Positions 1 through 7,846 of a stretch of 58,278 bases of DNA are shown piece by piece. The stretch lies in assembly GCA_014728085.1 (NCBI GenBank), contig WJMF01000110.1:1-58278 (forward strand). The letters run 5' to 3'. This DNA comes from Candidatus Zhuqueibacterota bacterium (GTDB taxonomy: Bacteria; Zhuqueibacterota; Zhuqueibacteria; Residuimicrobiales; Oceaniaggregativiventaceae). Below the pieces are notes generated by a model that ran no database searches, was not told the origin of the DNA, and saw only the letters and a program-made list of their open reading frames with translations. The stretch's first letter is position 1. Every line of letters starts with the position of its first letter. Both the position numbers and the translations under genes were made by a program.

Positions 1-1944
1 ATCTATACGGTAGAGATATCCGTCAAGGGGTCGATACAGGGTGATGAGCAGGCTGCAGGTCTTGTCTTATCCGGAAATGTTGTATCGGAAATGCAAAAAC
101 CCGCAGCACCGGTGCCGACCAGCCCCGCCAATAATGCCGGACTGGAATCTTCTGAGACCGATCTCGAATGGCAAGAGGTTGAAGGCGCTGTTTCTTATAC
201 GCTGCAGATTTTTTACGACGCCAATTTAACGGATCTTTTTCTGCAAGAAAATGGTATCCGGGCCAACGTTTATCCGCTGGAAGGTCTGTTGCAGAACAAG
301 GATTTCTATTGGCGGCTTTTCGCCATCAATCCCGCCGGCAAGAGCGAGGCCTCGGTGGTACGTCATTTTTCAACAGGAGAAAATGCCGTCCCTCTGGTTT
401 GGGAAAAGATTTCTCCGCCGGAACTGGATTTTTTCGTCCGGGATATTATTGTCAATCAAAATGGTCATATTTTTGTTTCCCTCACACCGCCGCCAAGCCT
501 GCCTCAAGAGGATTATGCTGCTAAAAAGGGCACCTATCGATCTGTCGATCAGGGACAAACCTGGGAAAAACTCGGTGTCGAGTATTTTAAATATGCAATG
601 GACAGCAAGGGAATACTCTATGGCATTGGCGGTGGAAGGCTCGATCGACTGGGTCGTAACGGCGAAGACAAAGAACAATTATACAGAAACCGGGATGTGG
701 AATGCATGGATATTTTTCTGGATAATGAAGATGGAATCTGGCTCGCTTACAATAACGGCTTGATTATGTACTCAACAGATACCGGAAACGAATGGCAGGA
801 ATTTTCCAAACTATCGCTGCAATCCAATACGGATCTCAAATCGATAGCCTGGATCGGAGATAAACTCTATATTGCCACCTGGGAAGAAGGTGTTTACTGC
901 AGCAGCGACAGCGGTGAAACCTGGACCCGGATCACAACAAATTCATCTGTTAGATATGTCTATACCATCAAAGGCGGAAATGATGGTAAGCTCTGGCTCG
1001 GTACGGTCGGCGGACTCTATTATGCTGATAAAAATGATCTGAACTGGCAAAGAGTGGACCATGAAATTTTGAGAACAGCGAAAATAACCAGTATATTGGT
1101 TAAAGAGTGCGGTGTTATGTATGCCGGCAATTACGGCTGCAATGAAATGGGGATCGGAGTTTTTGTTTCTGTCGATCACGGTGCCGGCTGGACATCGGTA
1201 AGTGAAGGCATGAACCATATGAGCGCACACATCGTTTACGAATCGCCTCAGGGAGATCTGTATACCGGTATTGGTAGCGGTAACCCAAATGAAGGAGGAG
1301 CGATCTATCACGGATCACATGAAAAGGTTTTGGAGACGGTGAGTAGAGAATTGGGCCTTTCTGAGCCGGTTGCGGTTTCGCTATCGAGTCCGGATGATGC
1401 TGCACTGCAGAATGGAGAAAATTTGCTTTTGCAGTGGCAGGCTTCCGGCGATGTTTGTTCGTATCAGGTTCAGGTTTCACTCAATCCGGGATTTGTAGAT
1501 ATTGTTGTGGATCGCGGGACAGAGGAAACACAAACCATTGTGAAGGGTTTGTCGGATTATACACAATACTTTTGGCGCGTTCGCGCTGTCAATGCTTTTG
1601 GTCCGGGGCCCTGGTCTGTTATCCGCAGTTTTGCTACCGATCCGTCGGTTTTGGTGTCCAAAAGTGACAGGGATATTCCGGAATCCTTTGTGCTCTATGC
1701 AAACTATCCCAATCCCTTTAATCCTGTGACCACTGTATCGTTCGATATTGCGGAAAGGTCGTTCGTTCGTGTCAAGGTCTACAATCTTAACGGTAGAATG
1801 ATAGCCACCCTGTTTTCCCGTTCAGTAAAGCCCGGCAGCTATGAGGCGACCTGGGACGCCCGTGGGGTTTCCAGCGGCATGTATATCATTACCCTGAAGG
1901 CCGGCGCGTTTAAAGCGGTGCGGAAATGTTTGTTGTTGAAATGA
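1..1944 (+). CDS. Secreted FN3/beta-propeller protein with T9SS C-terminal sorting domain (5' partial)
   Basis: The frame is open from base 1 with no start, so the gene begins upstream; 647 residues are visible. A fibronectin-III-like domain (about residues 35-120, ending in a DFYWRLFAIN-type strand) is followed by sortilin/BNR-like propeller repeats with recurring SxDxGxTW motifs (SVDQGQTWEKL, SSDSGETWTRI, SVDHGAGWTSV). A second FN3-like domain (about 455-545, YFWRVRAVNAFG) follows. The last ~85 residues are a Por-secretion sorting domain: NYPNPFNPVTTVSFDI, then VYNLNGRMI, then SSGMYIITLKAG. In the FCB group this domain directs export through the T9SS and surface attachment or release. The protein is probably extracellular; ligand unknown. 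It is the last gene before a long non-coding stretch. Confidence 0.85.
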   Translation: MYTVEISVKGSIQGDEQAAGLVLSGNVVSEMQKPAAPVPTSPANNAGLESSETDLEWQEVEGAVSYTLQIFYDANLTDLFLQENGIRANVYPLEGLLQNKDFYWRLFAINPAGKSEASVVRHFSTGENAVPLVWEKISPPELDFFVRDIIVNQNGHIFVSLTPPPSLPQEDYAAKKGTYRSVDQGQTWEKLGVEYFKYAMDSKGILYGIGGGRLDRLGRNGEDKEQLYRNRDVECMDIFLDNEDGIWLAYNNGLIMYSTDTGNEWQEFSKLSLQSNTDLKSIAWIGDKLYIATWEEGVYCSSDSGETWTRITTNSSVRYVYTIKGGNDGKLWLGTVGGLYYADKNDLNWQRVDHEILRTAKITSILVKECGVMYAGNYGCNEMGIGVFVSVDHGAGWTSVSEGMNHMSAHIVYESPQGDLYTGIGSGNPNEGGAIYHGSHEKVLETVSRELGLSEPVAVSLSSPDDAALQNGENLLLQWQASGDVCSYQVQVSLNPGFVDIVVDRGTEETQTIVKGLSDYTQYFWRVRAVNAFGPGPWSVIRSFATDPSVLVSKSDRDIPESFVLYANYPNPFNPVTTVSFDIAERSFVRVKVYNLNGRMIATLFSRSVKPGSYEATWDARGVSSGMYIITLKAGAFKAVRKCLLLK

Positions 1945-2037
1945 TCAGAAAAACATGAACAAACCCGGGTTACCGGTTTTTCAGCCGATATGCAAAAAAA
2001 ATAACATCGCTATTTAATTTTGTAAAATGTTTCCATA

Positions 2038-2053
2038 GCCCCCGCCAGGGGGC
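2038..2053. repeat. GC-rich hairpin palindrome
   Basis: GCCCCC and GGGGGC form a perfect 6-bp stem around a GCCA loop, 94 bases after the stop codon of the first gene. It lacks a T-tract, so it is not a canonical intrinsic terminator. It may be part of a dispersed repeat. Confidence 0.5.
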
Positions 2054-2164
2054 GAAAGCATGGGGTGGTTGGGTTGCCCTGCTCGCAGGCTGTAAATTCA
2101 AGCAATGCGGCGCAGAGCAGTGGAATGAGAATAGCAGGTCTTTTTCATTGCTAAAATACAAAAG

Positions 2165-2215
2165 ACGGGCTTGGCTAAAATTTACGACTCAGAAAAGGGT
2201 TAGGCTAAAGCCCGT
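2165..2215. repeat. Long imperfect palindrome with ACGGGCTT / AAGCCCGT ends
   Basis: The left end ACGGGCTTGGCTAA is nearly complementary to the right end TTAGGCTAAAGCCCGT, giving a ~14-bp stem with a small bulge around a ~21-base loop. The form is typical of REP-like intergenic palindromes. It sits just before a second palindrome with the same GGCTAAAGCC/GGACTAAAGTCC style. Confidence 0.55.
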
Positions 2216-2251
2216 GTAAATACAATTCTAATAAAAATCCGCCTATCCTCG

Positions 2252-2267
2252 CCGGACTAAAGTCCGG
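2252..2267. repeat. CCGGACT-AA-AGTCCGG palindrome
   Basis: A perfect 7-bp inverted repeat with a two-base centre. Its NGGACTAAAGTCCN core looks like the neighbouring palindrome at 2165-2215, so both may belong to one dispersed family. No protein-coding context. Confidence 0.55.
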
Positions 2268-2383
2268 ATTATATTGTGACACCGGAAAGGGATTGTATCA
2301 AAAGGGTTGATAAAAAGAATTGATAATCCAATAATATCAAATACTGTGCAAGAATGTGAGTTATTACTTATTCAAAGCTAATT

Positions 2384-2589
2384 AAAACCGCCGAGATCGC
2401 CGAGGAACGCTGAGAAAAACAGAATTATGTAAAGAGATAAAATGTAAAAAATATCATAAAACACTTGTTATTCGTTGTTTATAAATTTGTTATCTTTGTT
2501 TTTGTGATTGTTCCCTGATAAAAACTTTTCCCTAAATCAATCAAGTAATGAAAAAGTCTCAGCGATTCCTTTGCGGTCTCGGCGGTTTT
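2384..2589. repeat. Imperfect inverted repeat flanking a 131-bp AT-rich core (MITE-like)
   Basis: The left arm (2384-2419, beginning AAAACCGCCGAGATCGCC) and the reverse complement of the right arm (2551-2589, beginning AAAACCGCCGAGACCGCA) agree at about 25 of 28 positions with one single-base indel, and both end in CGCTGAGA. The core (2420-2550) is AT-rich without a credible ORF. Arms of CTCNGCG/CGGNGG type are known as dispersed repeats in many bacterial genomes. No clear target-site duplication was seen. It could be a non-autonomous element or a recombination scar. Confidence 0.6.
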
Positions 2590-2738
2590 GTATATTTAAG
2601 AGACCTCTAAAAAATAGTACTATAAATACTTTTGATACAGCCAATATGAAAAAAATAATCAGAAAAGAGATCCCTGTCCATGGATTCAAAATATTTATTC
2701 AGGATAAAAAAGCGGATATAGAGAAAAACCCCCATGAG

Positions 2739-2812
2739 TGGGCAATACTGGATTTGAACCAGTGACCTCTGGTATGTGAAACCAGCGCTCTAACCAACTG
2801 AGCTAATTGCCC
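2739..2812 (-). tRNA. tRNA-Val (anticodon CAC)
   Basis: The reverse complement folds as a full 74-nt cloverleaf. The 7-bp acceptor stem is GGGCAAT/ATTGCCC, the D arm contains AGCTCAGTTGGTTAGAGC, and the anticodon stem CTGGT/ACCAG encloses loop TTCACAT with anticodon CAC, which reads GUG (Val). The T arm is CTGGTTCAAATCCAG and the discriminator is A. CCA is not encoded. A good minus-strand promoter (2821-2849) predicts transcription starting within a few bases of the mature 5' end. It is the only RNA gene found. Confidence 0.95.
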
Positions 2813-2820
2813 GTGGAAGA

Positions 2821-2849
2821 AATATATAAACTCCTGAATTCAGAATCAA
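2821..2849 (-). promoter_or_regulatory. Promoter for tRNA-Val
   Basis: On the minus strand, -35 TTGATT (2844-2849) and -10 TATATT (2821-2826) are separated by exactly 17 bp. The predicted start lies about 1-3 nt before the tRNA 5' end. It is arranged divergently with the + strand promoter at 2864-2892. Confidence 0.65.
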
Positions 2850-2863
2850 GACAAAATTCTTCC

Positions 2864-2892
2864 TTGTTACAAATCAACAAAACTATTATATT
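2864..2892 (+). promoter_or_regulatory. Candidate promoter for the kinase/HAD fusion and glycosyltransferase operon
   Basis: -35 TTGTTA (2864-2869), 17-bp spacer, -10 TATATT (2887-2892). It lies about 100 nt upstream of the ATG at 2996 and diverges from the tRNA promoter. Confidence 0.5.
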
Positions 2893-2995
2893 TAAAAGCG
2901 CATCAATGATTGCGTTTACGTAGGTTTCGCGTAAGGTAACCATTTTTTCAGCTTGCGATTTTTTACCAGAACTGCACTTAACCGGACCAAAACAA

Positions 2996-4912
2996 ATGAA
3001 TGATTTTAAACTTCTTTCCTTTGATCGATTAAAAGAATTACTCGATCGAATCACAAAAGCACGTATCGCTGTGTTGGGGGATTTTTGTCTCGATGTCTAT
3101 TTTTTCATAGACATGTCGGCGAGTGAAAAAAGTCTCGAAACCGGCAAACAGACCCTTCCCATTAAAATTCAACAATATACCCTGGGTGGTGCGGGAAACG
3201 TCATTGCCAATCTGCATGCGATGGGAGTGGGAAGGCTCGATGCTTACGGCGCTGTTGGCGATGATCCTTTCGGCAACAGGATGCTGACGCTCTTGCAGGC
3301 TTGTAAGGTCAACTGCGACCATATGCTGAAATTGGCGGATGAGAGCTGGCAAACGCTTACCTATTGCAAGCCTCTGCATGGCGATGAAGAAAAGTCACGT
3401 TTTGATATCGGTAGTTATAACGACCTCTCTGACCGACATGTCCGTGAACTGATTCGCAGGCTCGAAGATAATCTCACTTCCTATGATCTGGTACTGGTCA
3501 ACCAGCAGGTAAAAACCGGCATCCACACACCTTGTATGCAGGCCCTTCTTTCCGACCTTATCGCCCGACATGACGATAAAATTTTTATTTACGATGGAAG
3601 ACATGTCAAAAATATTTATACCCGCGCCTGGCTGAAAACGAATGACCGTGAAGTCCTTTCCCTTTGCGGAATCGAGAAAGATGTTTTTGAGGTGGTAGCT
3701 TATGATGAGGTGGTGACGGCCGGCAAAGAGATTTATCAAAAATATGGAAAACCGCTCTTTATCACACGTGGTGCCCGGGGGTGCATTGTCATCAGTGAAG
3801 AGGGGGTACGAAAGATACCCGGCGTTCAGGTTTTGGGGAAAATCGATACCGTCGGTGCCGGGGACAGTTTTCTCGCCGGTATGTCCGCAGCCATTGCTGT
3901 GGGTATGGGCTTTAATCAGACCGCGCAGATGGGTAACCTGGTTTCTGCGGTGACCATCCAAAAGATAGGTCGTACCGGAACTGCGTCGAGAGATGAGATA
4001 CTCGACATCGGTAAAACGCCCAATTTTATCTTCGAACCCGAGCTGGCAGAGGATCGCAGACTGGCCCGGTATTACCGAGAGACAGATATTGAGATCGTTC
4101 ACCCTTTACCGTCTACCATTAAAATCGAATACGCCATTTTTGATCATGATGGCACCATCTCCACACTGCGGCAGGGCTGGGAGGCGGTCATGCAGCCGAT
4201 GATGGTGAAAGCTATTCTCGGTGAAAAGTATAACAGTGTCGATGAATCCGATTATCACAACGTTCGCGAACGGGTGCGGCGCTATATCGACCAAACCACT
4301 GGTATTCAAACGCTGTCCCAGATGGAAGGCCTGGTCAATATGGTCAGGGAATTCGGCTTTGTCGACCCGGAAAATATTCTCGATGCCGCCGGTTATAAAG
4401 AGATCTATAATCAGGCTTTGATGAAGCGCGTAGATCGTCGACTGAAGCGTTTCTGTCAAAACGAGCTCGATTTAGCGGATTTTACCCTCAAAAATGCGGT
4501 TATTTTTCTGCAAAAGCTCTATGAAAAAGGTATAAAGCTTTATCTTGCCAGCGGTACCGATGTGGAGGATGTCATTGCCGAAGCGCGTGCTCTCGGCTAT
4601 GCCGATCTCTTTAAAGGAAATATATACGGGTCGGTCGGCAAAATCGAAAAAGAAGCCAAACAGATTGTACTCGACCGCATTCTCAAAGATATAGGTGACG
4701 TCGGCGGCAAACTGGTCACCTTTGGCGACGGTCCGGTGGAAATTCGCGAAACCAGACGGCGCGGTGGTCTGCCCGTGGGAATCGCCAGCGATGAAATTCG
4801 GCGCTATGAACTAAACGTCGAAAAACGAACCCGGCTGATACGAGCCGGCGCATTTGTTATCATTCCCGATTTTTCTCAAATGGAGCAATTGATCGATTTG
4901 CTCAAAGTCTGA
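2996..4912 (+). CDS. PfkB/RfaE-like sugar kinase fused to a HAD-family phosphatase
   Basis: 638 residues in two parts. Residues ~22-350 are a ribokinase/PfkB fold resembling the HldE (RfaE) heptose-kinase domain: VLGDFCLDVY at the N-terminus, a LGGAGNVIANL glycine motif, and DTVGAGDSFLAGM with likely catalytic Asp290 in the anion hole. Residues ~378-638 are a HAD hydrolase with a helical cap: nucleophile motif DHDGT (Asp383, Asp385), a LYLASGTD motif-II region and FGDGPVE motif IV. In HldE the kinase is fused to a nucleotidyltransferase, so a HAD partner is unusual. A plausible role is phosphorylation then selective dephosphorylation of a sugar for glycan synthesis, fitting the two glycosyltransferase genes that follow 1 nt later. 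Substrate unknown. The start ATG has only a weak ribosome binding site. Confidence 0.8.
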   Translation: MNDFKLLSFDRLKELLDRITKARIAVLGDFCLDVYFFIDMSASEKSLETGKQTLPIKIQQYTLGGAGNVIANLHAMGVGRLDAYGAVGDDPFGNRMLTLLQACKVNCDHMLKLADESWQTLTYCKPLHGDEEKSRFDIGSYNDLSDRHVRELIRRLEDNLTSYDLVLVNQQVKTGIHTPCMQALLSDLIARHDDKIFIYDGRHVKNIYTRAWLKTNDREVLSLCGIEKDVFEVVAYDEVVTAGKEIYQKYGKPLFITRGARGCIVISEEGVRKIPGVQVLGKIDTVGAGDSFLAGMSAAIAVGMGFNQTAQMGNLVSAVTIQKIGRTGTASRDEILDIGKTPNFIFEPELAEDRRLARYYRETDIEIVHPLPSTIKIEYAIFDHDGTISTLRQGWEAVMQPMMVKAILGEKYNSVDESDYHNVRERVRRYIDQTTGIQTLSQMEGLVNMVREFGFVDPENILDAAGYKEIYNQALMKRVDRRLKRFCQNELDLADFTLKNAVIFLQKLYEKGIKLYLASGTDVEDVIAEARALGYADLFKGNIYGSVGKIEKEAKQIVLDRILKDIGDVGGKLVTFGDGPVEIRETRRRGGLPVGIASDEIRRYELNVEKRTRLIRAGAFVIIPDFSQMEQLIDLLKV

Positions 4913-4913
4913 T

Positions 4914-6053
4914 ATGAATAAATCCGTGCATAAATATTCTGTGCTCATGGTTGGCGCCATGCCTCCACAGCTCGGAGGAATCGAACGCTATGTCGGTGAT
5001 CTCATTGCTTCTGAGCTCGGATTACACCATCGCGTCATTCCCTTTAATCTGAACAAACCATTGGTCAACAGCAAAACATCGTTTAAAACACTGGCCGGCT
5101 ATCAACGCAGTTTTGGCAGAGGCATTCTTACCGTATTGACGAGCTATGCATATTCCGCCTTTTTTTTTATAAAATTTCTGCTTTTCCTTCTGACAAAATG
5201 GATCGATATTATCCATATCCATTCGGCTTCCTACACATCTTTCTGGGAAAAATGCTATTATATCTATGTCGGAAAATTGTTCGGCAAAAAAATTGTCCTC
5301 CATATTCACGGTTCAAGATTTGAATCCTTTTATGAGCAAAGCGGCGGACGGGCCAGGCGATGGATTGCCTATTTTATGCAAAAATGCGACACCGTCATCG
5401 CCCTGGGACAATACTGGCGCCGCTTTTATTGCCGTTTTCTGCCCATGGAAAAGGTAAAAGTCGTCTATAATGGTATTGATCTTCAATCCTATACATCTCA
5501 AACGCCGAAAACCGATGATCCGAGCCTCGTCTTTGTTGGTGAGGTCGGGCAGCGAAAAGGCATTTATGATCTTCTTGCATCATTGAAACGATTACAAAGA
5601 GATTGGCCCGGCATACGACTCGATATTATCGGTACGGGTGAGCTCGATCAGGTCGCCCAAAAATCACAGATAATGGGATTGAAACATGTTCATCTACACG
5701 GTGCTCGATTCGCTCAGCACAAAGTAGATATACTGTGTCGAAGCTGGTGTTTTGTTTTGCCTTCTTATGCAGAACAAATGCCCCTGGTTATCATTGAAGC
5801 ATTCGCTGCCGGCCTGCCTGTGATCTCCACCCGGATCGGAACCATCCCGGAAATGATCGATCCTTTTGAGAACGGTTTCGTTGTCAATGCCGGTGATGTT
5901 GTACAACTGGCCAAAATGATTTCCCTCGTTCTTGAAAATGAAACCTTGCGAATGGAAATGGGACGTAAAAACCGGCTTAAAGCCCTTTCCCTTTATGATA
6001 TCAATCGCTGTGCGCAGGATATCGATACGATTTATCAAAGTTTGAAAATATGA
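4914..6053 (+). CDS. Family 4 glycosyltransferase
   Basis: 379 residues, a GT-B fold. The N-terminal half has MPPQLGGIERYVGDLI (acceptor-domain loop) and a central hydrophobic stretch (about 65-90) that may sit against the inner membrane. The C-terminal nucleotide-sugar domain has VFVGEVGQRKGIYDLL and the E-x7-E motif in EQMPLVIIEAFAAGLPVIST. The family transfers a sugar from an activated donor with retention; donor and acceptor cannot be told. It starts 1 nt after the kinase/HAD gene and overlaps the next gene by ATGA, so it belongs to a surface-glycan operon. Confidence 0.85.
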   Translation: MNKSVHKYSVLMVGAMPPQLGGIERYVGDLIASELGLHHRVIPFNLNKPLVNSKTSFKTLAGYQRSFGRGILTVLTSYAYSAFFFIKFLLFLLTKWIDIIHIHSASYTSFWEKCYYIYVGKLFGKKIVLHIHGSRFESFYEQSGGRARRWIAYFMQKCDTVIALGQYWRRFYCRFLPMEKVKVVYNGIDLQSYTSQTPKTDDPSLVFVGEVGQRKGIYDLLASLKRLQRDWPGIRLDIIGTGELDQVAQKSQIMGLKHVHLHGARFAQHKVDILCRSWCFVLPSYAEQMPLVIIEAFAAGLPVISTRIGTIPEMIDPFENGFVVNAGDVVQLAKMISLVLENETLRMEMGRKNRLKALSLYDINRCAQDIDTIYQSLKI

Positions 6054-7597
6054 ACAAGAACGTTTTGTTTAAAATTTTACCTCAAAAGAATAACATTCTC
6101 AAGGCTGTGCTGGTTATGTCAGCGCTTTTTTACCTCTTTCTGTTTTTGTTCATCGCCCTTAAACGCCTGGCCTATCCATTTGAGCTCGAGTTTATGGAAG
6201 GTGGCAGCCTGATGCAGGTGATGCGTTTGCTTCGGTCCGAGCCGCTTTACGTTGAACCGTCGCTGGAATATGTGCCCTTGCTCTATCCACCGCTCTATTT
6301 TTATTCGGCAGCCTGGATCACAGAATTTTTTTCTTTCGGGTTTTTGCCGCTTCGACTCATTTCCCTGATCAGCACTCTGGGCAGTATGGTTTGCATTTAT
6401 CTGTTGATTAGAAAATACGCAACCCCCTTTTACGCTGTTGTGTCGGTCGGACTTTATGCCGCCTGTTTTTATATCTGCGGTGCGTGGTATGATATCGCCA
6501 GGGTGGATGCCCTGTTCCTGTTTTTACTCCTTGCGGGAATTGTGTTTTTACAGCGACAAACCCCCTGTGCTGTTATTTTGGCTGGTCTGTTTTTTTTGCT
6601 GGCGTTTATGACCAAGCAAATTGCCGCCGCGATTTTTCTGGGATCCGTGCTTGCGCTGGCTCTCTCCAATGCACCCCGATACCTGAAGATTCTCTATCCG
6701 TTGCCGTTTATTGTACTGGTCATACCCTATATCGCTGGTATGCAAAATCTGTCCGATCACTGGTTTCTGTTTTATCTCTTTGTCCTGCCCGGACAACATG
6801 ATGTTTTACCGGCCATGTTGTTAAAATTCTGGCAACACGATATTTTGTCTTCTCTCTTTATTCTGTTTGTATTTTCCCTGCTCTTTTTTCTTTTTCTCTA
6901 CAAACGCGATAAAAAAGAATTTTGTTTTCATTTTTTCATTGCCGCTTCGATGATCATGGCTTCCTGGGTTTCCCGTCTGCATGCAGGAGGGTATATCAAT
7001 GTTTTATTGCCGGCAATGGCTGTTTTTTCCGTTTACTCCGTTCTCGGGTTGGCTCAGTTGATGACCTATCTCGATTTACCCGGGAATGAACAGCTTACCC
7101 TGTCCGGTCAGAAACCCCATCTCTCTTTTTCTGCCGGTTTTGCCAAATCAATTATGCTGCTCCTGTTCCTTTTGCAGTTTATGATGTTGCTATATGATCC
7201 CAGGGATCAGATACCGAGCCGGAATGATCTCCGTGCCGGCTATCAACTGATTGAGGAAATGAAAACGATACCGGGAGATATATTCATGCCCTGGCATGGA
7301 TATTTACCTGTTCTGGCCGGCAAGCCGGCTTTTGCCACACATGGATTATATGATATTCTTCGCAGTCAAAACGACTCGATCCGGATTCGGTTGCAGAATC
7401 AGCTTGATACTGCCTTTGCCCGGCGACGCTTTGAGACGGTGATTTTGGATGATCGCTGGTATGATCCGATATTTCTCGACCATTATCAATTCGAGCGATT
7501 CGTTTTTTCTGCCCCCGGTGTCTTTTATCCGGTTACGGGCATGCGGCTGCGCCCGGAATTTATCTATACAAAAGTTGAAAGCATTTATACTCACTAA
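6050..7597 (+). CDS. Integral membrane GT-C-type glycosyltransferase (GT39/ArnT-like)
   Basis: 515 residues with roughly ten to twelve hydrophobic segments, starting with one at about residues 20-38. The first periplasmic loop carries an acidic FELEFMEGG motif, as expected for GT-C enzymes that use a lipid-linked sugar, then PLLYPPLYFY. The C-terminal ~120 residues are soluble (EEMKTIPGDIFMPWHGYLP and onward). It overlaps the upstream glycosyltransferase by 4 nt. Likely role: transfer of a sugar from a polyprenyl carrier to a surface glycan or protein. No acceptor can be predicted. Confidence 0.65.
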   Translation: MNKNVLFKILPQKNNILKAVLVMSALFYLFLFLFIALKRLAYPFELEFMEGGSLMQVMRLLRSEPLYVEPSLEYVPLLYPPLYFYSAAWITEFFSFGFLPLRLISLISTLGSMVCIYLLIRKYATPFYAVVSVGLYAACFYICGAWYDIARVDALFLFLLLAGIVFLQRQTPCAVILAGLFFLLAFMTKQIAAAIFLGSVLALALSNAPRYLKILYPLPFIVLVIPYIAGMQNLSDHWFLFYLFVLPGQHDVLPAMLLKFWQHDILSSLFILFVFSLLFFLFLYKRDKKEFCFHFFIAASMIMASWVSRLHAGGYINVLLPAMAVFSVYSVLGLAQLMTYLDLPGNEQLTLSGQKPHLSFSAGFAKSIMLLLFLLQFMMLLYDPRDQIPSRNDLRAGYQLIEEMKTIPGDIFMPWHGYLPVLAGKPAFATHGLYDILRSQNDSIRIRLQNQLDTAFARRRFETVILDDRWYDPIFLDHYQFERFVFSAPGVFYPVTGMRLRPEFIYTKVESIYTH

Positions 7598-7846
7598 CTG
7601 CTTTTGCCTGAATCGTCATGCTTTGTCTCTTTCCGTTCTATATGCCGAATCATTACATACGTCGGTTCCCGTTGACTGAGGAACCAATATGGCTGTCAAC
7701 AGTGCTATTGTAAATGTTATTTACAGCCACAGGATACATCCGAACAGGCCGGGTTGTTGATATTAATAGGTTTATGTGTTTATCCGGTCTGGCATGGTAG
7801 TTGCGATTATAACAGTGTAATGCAAATACCTAACACGGAGGTCTCG

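Larger units (their letters stand above)
1945..2738. other. Repeat-rich non-coding intergenic region
   Basis: About 800 bases without a credible gene. Short ORFs here have no ribosome binding site and run through repeats. It holds three hairpin-forming palindromes (2038-2053, 2165-2215, 2252-2267) and an imperfect inverted repeat around an AT-rich core (2384-2589), and ends at the tRNA-Val 3' end. It resembles a landing zone for dispersed palindromic elements next to a tRNA gene. Confidence 0.7.

Noticed and set aside
1970-2161. 63-residue minus-strand ORF
   Set aside because: It reads through the GC-rich hairpin at 2038-2053, with no ribosome binding site; treated as repeat DNA.
2508-2765. 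85-residue ORF on the plus strand
   Set aside because: It begins in the AT-rich element, runs through the inverted repeat and into the antisense of the tRNA, with no ribosome binding site.
3395-4102. 235-residue ORF on the minus strand
   Set aside because: It lies fully inside the kinase/HAD gene, has no recognisable protein features, and is a frame shadow.
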